From Archegozetes longisetosus (taxonomy: Eukaryota > Arthropoda > Arachnida > Sarcoptiformes > Trhypochthoniidae), in contig JAEMBT020000002.1 of NCBI GenBank assembly GCA_018873245.2, positions 11,716,001 to 11,780,000 on the forward strand: DNA of 64,000 nucleotides, in the 5' to 3' direction. The notes under the pieces were generated by a model. That model did not search any database, was not told where the DNA came from, and was given only the letters and a program-made list of their open reading frames with translations. Of this stretch, positions 61,301-64,000 are shown piece by piece. Within the stretch, counting starts at the first letter, position 1. Each line of letters begins with the position of its first letter. The position numbers were made by a program, and so were the translations under genes.

Positions 61301-63914
61301 TTTAAAAGATCTATTTTTCCAGCTTGTAAGTTCTGAAGAGTCTCGCGATCGTTGGCTCCCAAGAAGGGTGAAATACCAGTTAATAAGATGTAGGTAATGA
61401 TTCCAGCTATGAATAAATTTCTTATCAAAACAACTGAGTTCGAAACAATTTTTCGGATTAATACCTGACCAAACATCAGAAATAAAAGTCGCCGATTGTT
61501 TATTTAGAATCTCCGGAGCAACGAATTCCGGATGACCGAATTCTATATAATAGTTGATTCCAGGAATTAATCTTTGGGCTAAGCCGAAATCACCAATTTT
61601 TATATCGGAGCCATTGACTCTTTCGACGAGCACGTCGCCGATCTATAAAATATATAGCATGAACTTTCTAAAATTTTCTAAATTTCTAACTCACAGTCAA
61701 TCCAAAGTGAGCTATATTTTTGAAGTGCAAGTATTCTATTCCCTGAAGAATTTGTCTGACATAATGAGCAACTTCACTCTCAGTTAATTCTCCCTTCTGT
61801 AAAATACATTGGAGAAGTTCTCCACCTCCACATAAATCTGTAATCAAAGTGAGTGAGTGTGGAGTCGATGTGAAAGCATCCCATAATCTGATTAGTTTTG
61901 GATGATATCCGAATTGGTTCATGATATCCAGTTCAGACATCATATATTCTTTCATTTTGTCCTTGCCATGCATCATCTTTGAGGCATAGCTTTTGCCACT
62001 TGATCTTTCAACAGCGTGATAAACAATTCCCTGAGTACCTCTTCCCAACTCATCGCCGATATCGTAAAACTGTTCGATAGGTTTGGTCTTTGGCTTTATT
62101 AGTTTGTGATATCCAAAAGTATATTTATCGTATTCTATTTCTGATTCTGTAATTTCAATAACAAGTTACATTTAATACTCAAGTTCAATAAGTATTATAA
62201 AATTAAAAGTTTTAAGTGTTTCAAAAATTTTATCCGAAATATAGCGACACCTCGATATAGTGAATGGTTCGAGACCGACATTCACTATAACGAGGTTTCA
62301 CCACAATGTGTGTCGACAACAGACTATTGCCTTCACAATAAGGAGACTCATAAATCGAGGTATTACTGCCACTTTTTCAATATTCTATTTTACTCAAAAA
62401 TAAAGCCAAAGTGTCTGAATCAATTCTATGGCGATTTGCCTCAAATGATCTGTATTAACACAAGTATGAATACCTTCAACGTGTAGCATTGCTGAAGTTG
62501 AAGCGTGGCCAGCAATGTTTGATGCGGTGCAAGAGTAAAGACCAGCATCTCTAGTGATGGCACCATTTATGAAGAGTGTTGCTCTGTCTGGAGATTCCCA
62601 TAAAATTTTGATGCGATTTGATTCACCTATTGGTTGCCAATCCTTAAACCATTTGACAGTAGGTTCAGGTACTCCAATAACAGTACACTCTAGCCTCGCG
62701 TGTCTGTGAGAGAATACAGTCGTTTCCTCGAGTCGTTTTGTGAATACTGGTGGCTCTTTATCAATAAAAAAACTCAATTAAATATACATATAAATGTACC
62801 CTATTACCAAACTAATGAATCTTATATTCAAATCAATGTGAGAATGCTATACTTGAAAGAGCCAAAATTGAAAGATAGCTTTCTCTAAGTCTTAGTTTAT
62901 GAGTTATGAATTTAGAACTGATATTGAAGTTATATTTGGATTAGCGAATGAGTGCGCCATACCAGCAATTAATAATTTGATCTTTTTTGTGGCTTCTCCA
63001 TGTTCATTAGTTGCGTGGCAGCTGTAATATCCAACATCGCTTTCTGACATTCTTGTTATAAACAAACAAAGTTGTCCGTTTCTGTCTTGCAACGAATCGT
63101 ACTTTCCTCCCATTTGTATCTTTAAATGTATATTTTGAGTGTATTGTTTACATAAAATGATTTATAAATTAATTTATTTTCAAACCTTTTCTCCTCCAAA
63201 ATACCAGACAACGTTGGGATCTGGATGCGCATAAACCCAAAACTCGATAGTGACGGGTTGTCCACGAATTCCATATAAAATCTCTTCTTCTTGACGCAAA
63301 AATCGAGGCGCAGCAGCTTTAAAGATGAAAGACAATATAAGTTTGAGTGAGGCAAAATTCGAATAATTATGTACCTTGTTTATCGAGATGCGGATGCTCT
63401 AACTCATAATCTTTGGGTTTTCGCGACTCAGGCTGTGCTGGTGGCTGTAATTTGCTTCTGAAGGCTGTGACGTATGGCGAAGGATCACTTATTCCAAATT
63501 TATTCTCAACCCTTATTCTAAAGCTGTAGTCTTCTCCAGGACTTAAACCTCTAACATCGCACTGCGAATCTTTAATGCCTGTTTTCAGTTAAAAGTTGTT
63601 TCTTATAATAGTTTCTATATTTCGATTTTTCATTTCGTATGAACATCGATTTATACTTAATCGATCGTTCTTTTACTGTTATATACCTGTACGAAAGACA
63701 ACCCATTCTCCATCGGCAACTTTACACCATTCGAGTATATAAGTAACTGGAACTCTTGGCTGAATGGGGACTGATGGTAGCCATGATAGTGTCAAGTCGT
63801 CGTCAGTCATTCTAGTGATTCTTGGTTTATCAGGTAATGGCACAGGAATGCCAGACTTCTTAAATTGGTCAAAGTCACCTTCTTTAGGCTTTCTTTTATG
63901 TTTGTCATCCAAAG
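58391..63914 (-). CDS. unc-89: Obscurin/Unc-89 muscle M-line protein, C-terminal part with two kinase domains
   Basis: Giant sarcomeric scaffold. Thirteen exons join in phase: 63914-63687, 63578-63375, 63316-63186, 63119-62963, 62755-62474, 62146-61695, 61642-61465, 61406-61105, 61042-60825, 60761-60617, 60397-58969, 58888-58663, 58589-58391; the 5' part lies past the window end. Domain order: Fn3, Ig, Ig, kinase 1, linker with WYANASCKRYYRRR, Ig, Fn3, kinase 2, short tail. Kinase 1 has the glycine loop GRGTQGIVYHA and DFGLA but its catalytic loop is HFGLTIGDVLV, lacking the HRD Asp and the Asn. Kinase 2 has LLELQPDNVVM for HRDLKPEN and DFA for DFG. Both therefore look like pseudokinases, as reported for the Drosophila protein. 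The final stop follows LTRYY; a GT just before it leaves a further exon possible. Confidence 0.94.
62250..62295. repeat. Intronic hairpin, possible DNA-transposon end
   Basis: Inside the unc-89 intron before kinase 1, CCTCGATATAGTGAATG (62250-62266) pairs with CATTCACTATAACGAGG (62279-62295) with one mismatch and a 12-nt loop. A related ATCGAGGTATT word occurs at about 62356. Such CTCGATATAGTGAA-type ends resemble pogo/Tigger-like MITEs, which is only a resemblance. Confidence 0.45.
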
Positions 63915-64000
63915 CTAAGTAATTTAAAATTGGTTTAAATTTTGGGGCTTAGTTACTGTTTTCGTACTTTGTTTTCTAAATCTTTTGAGTTGAGTGTATT

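Noticed and set aside
1..64000. CRISPR array, prokaryotic operon or bacterial insertion
   Set aside because: No regularly spaced direct repeats, no ribosome-binding sites; genes have introns and animal domain structure throughout.

Overview
This is eukaryotic, intron-bearing, AT-rich DNA (no operons, canonical GT-AG introns mostly 50-900 bp). The identifiable proteins are animal: the proteasome activator PSME4/PA200, a CTDSP-type phosphatase, a beta-1,3-galactosyltransferase, the sialic-acid O-acetyltransferase CASD1 and the giant muscle protein Unc-89/obscurin with its two C-terminal kinase domains. The Unc-89 region between the kinases looks arthropod-like. I suspect a small compact-genome arthropod such as a mite, but the species is inferred, not shown.

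Layout. 1-3.1 kb: last six exons of PSME4 (+), with one apparent frameshift. 3.1-10.7 kb: a repeat nest (LINE reverse-transcriptase remnant, tRNA-derived SINE, a 2.65-kb DDE transposon with about 193-bp inverted termini and a broken transposase, a kinase pseudogene, an internally deleted mariner). 13.8-17.0 kb: seven-exon CTDSP-family gene (+). 18.4-20.4 kb: two decayed, related multi-membrane-segment gene remnants (-). 21.7-22.3 kb: a foldback element. 24.9-28.1 kb: three small two-membrane-segment (2-TM) genes (-). 29.6-31.3 kb: GT31 galactosyltransferase (-), followed by a 438-bp MITE. 35.3-38.8 kb: CASD1, ten exons (+). 39.3-52.2 kb: five more 2-TM genes (+), one with two alternative first exons that splice in the same phase. 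54.9-57.2 kb: the second arm of an inverted segmental duplication carrying the same kinase pseudogene as 7.7-9.8 kb. 58.4-63.9 kb: the C-terminal thirteen exons of unc-89 (-), whose 5' part lies beyond the window.

How the genes relate. CASD1 and the galactosyltransferase are both expected in the Golgi and both act on glycans, but nothing in the sequence shows co-regulation. The most distinctive content is the set of eight short proteins with the same plan (short cytosolic N-terminus, TM1 with spaced glycines, 10-30 residue loop, glycine-rich TM2, hydrophilic tail). They look like a locally expanded, diverged family and I cannot assign a known function. The inverted duplication brackets this whole 45-kb block and could have mediated rearrangement.

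All exon joins were made by hand from splice sites and reading-frame continuity. Database searches, transcript data and membrane-topology predictions were not available.
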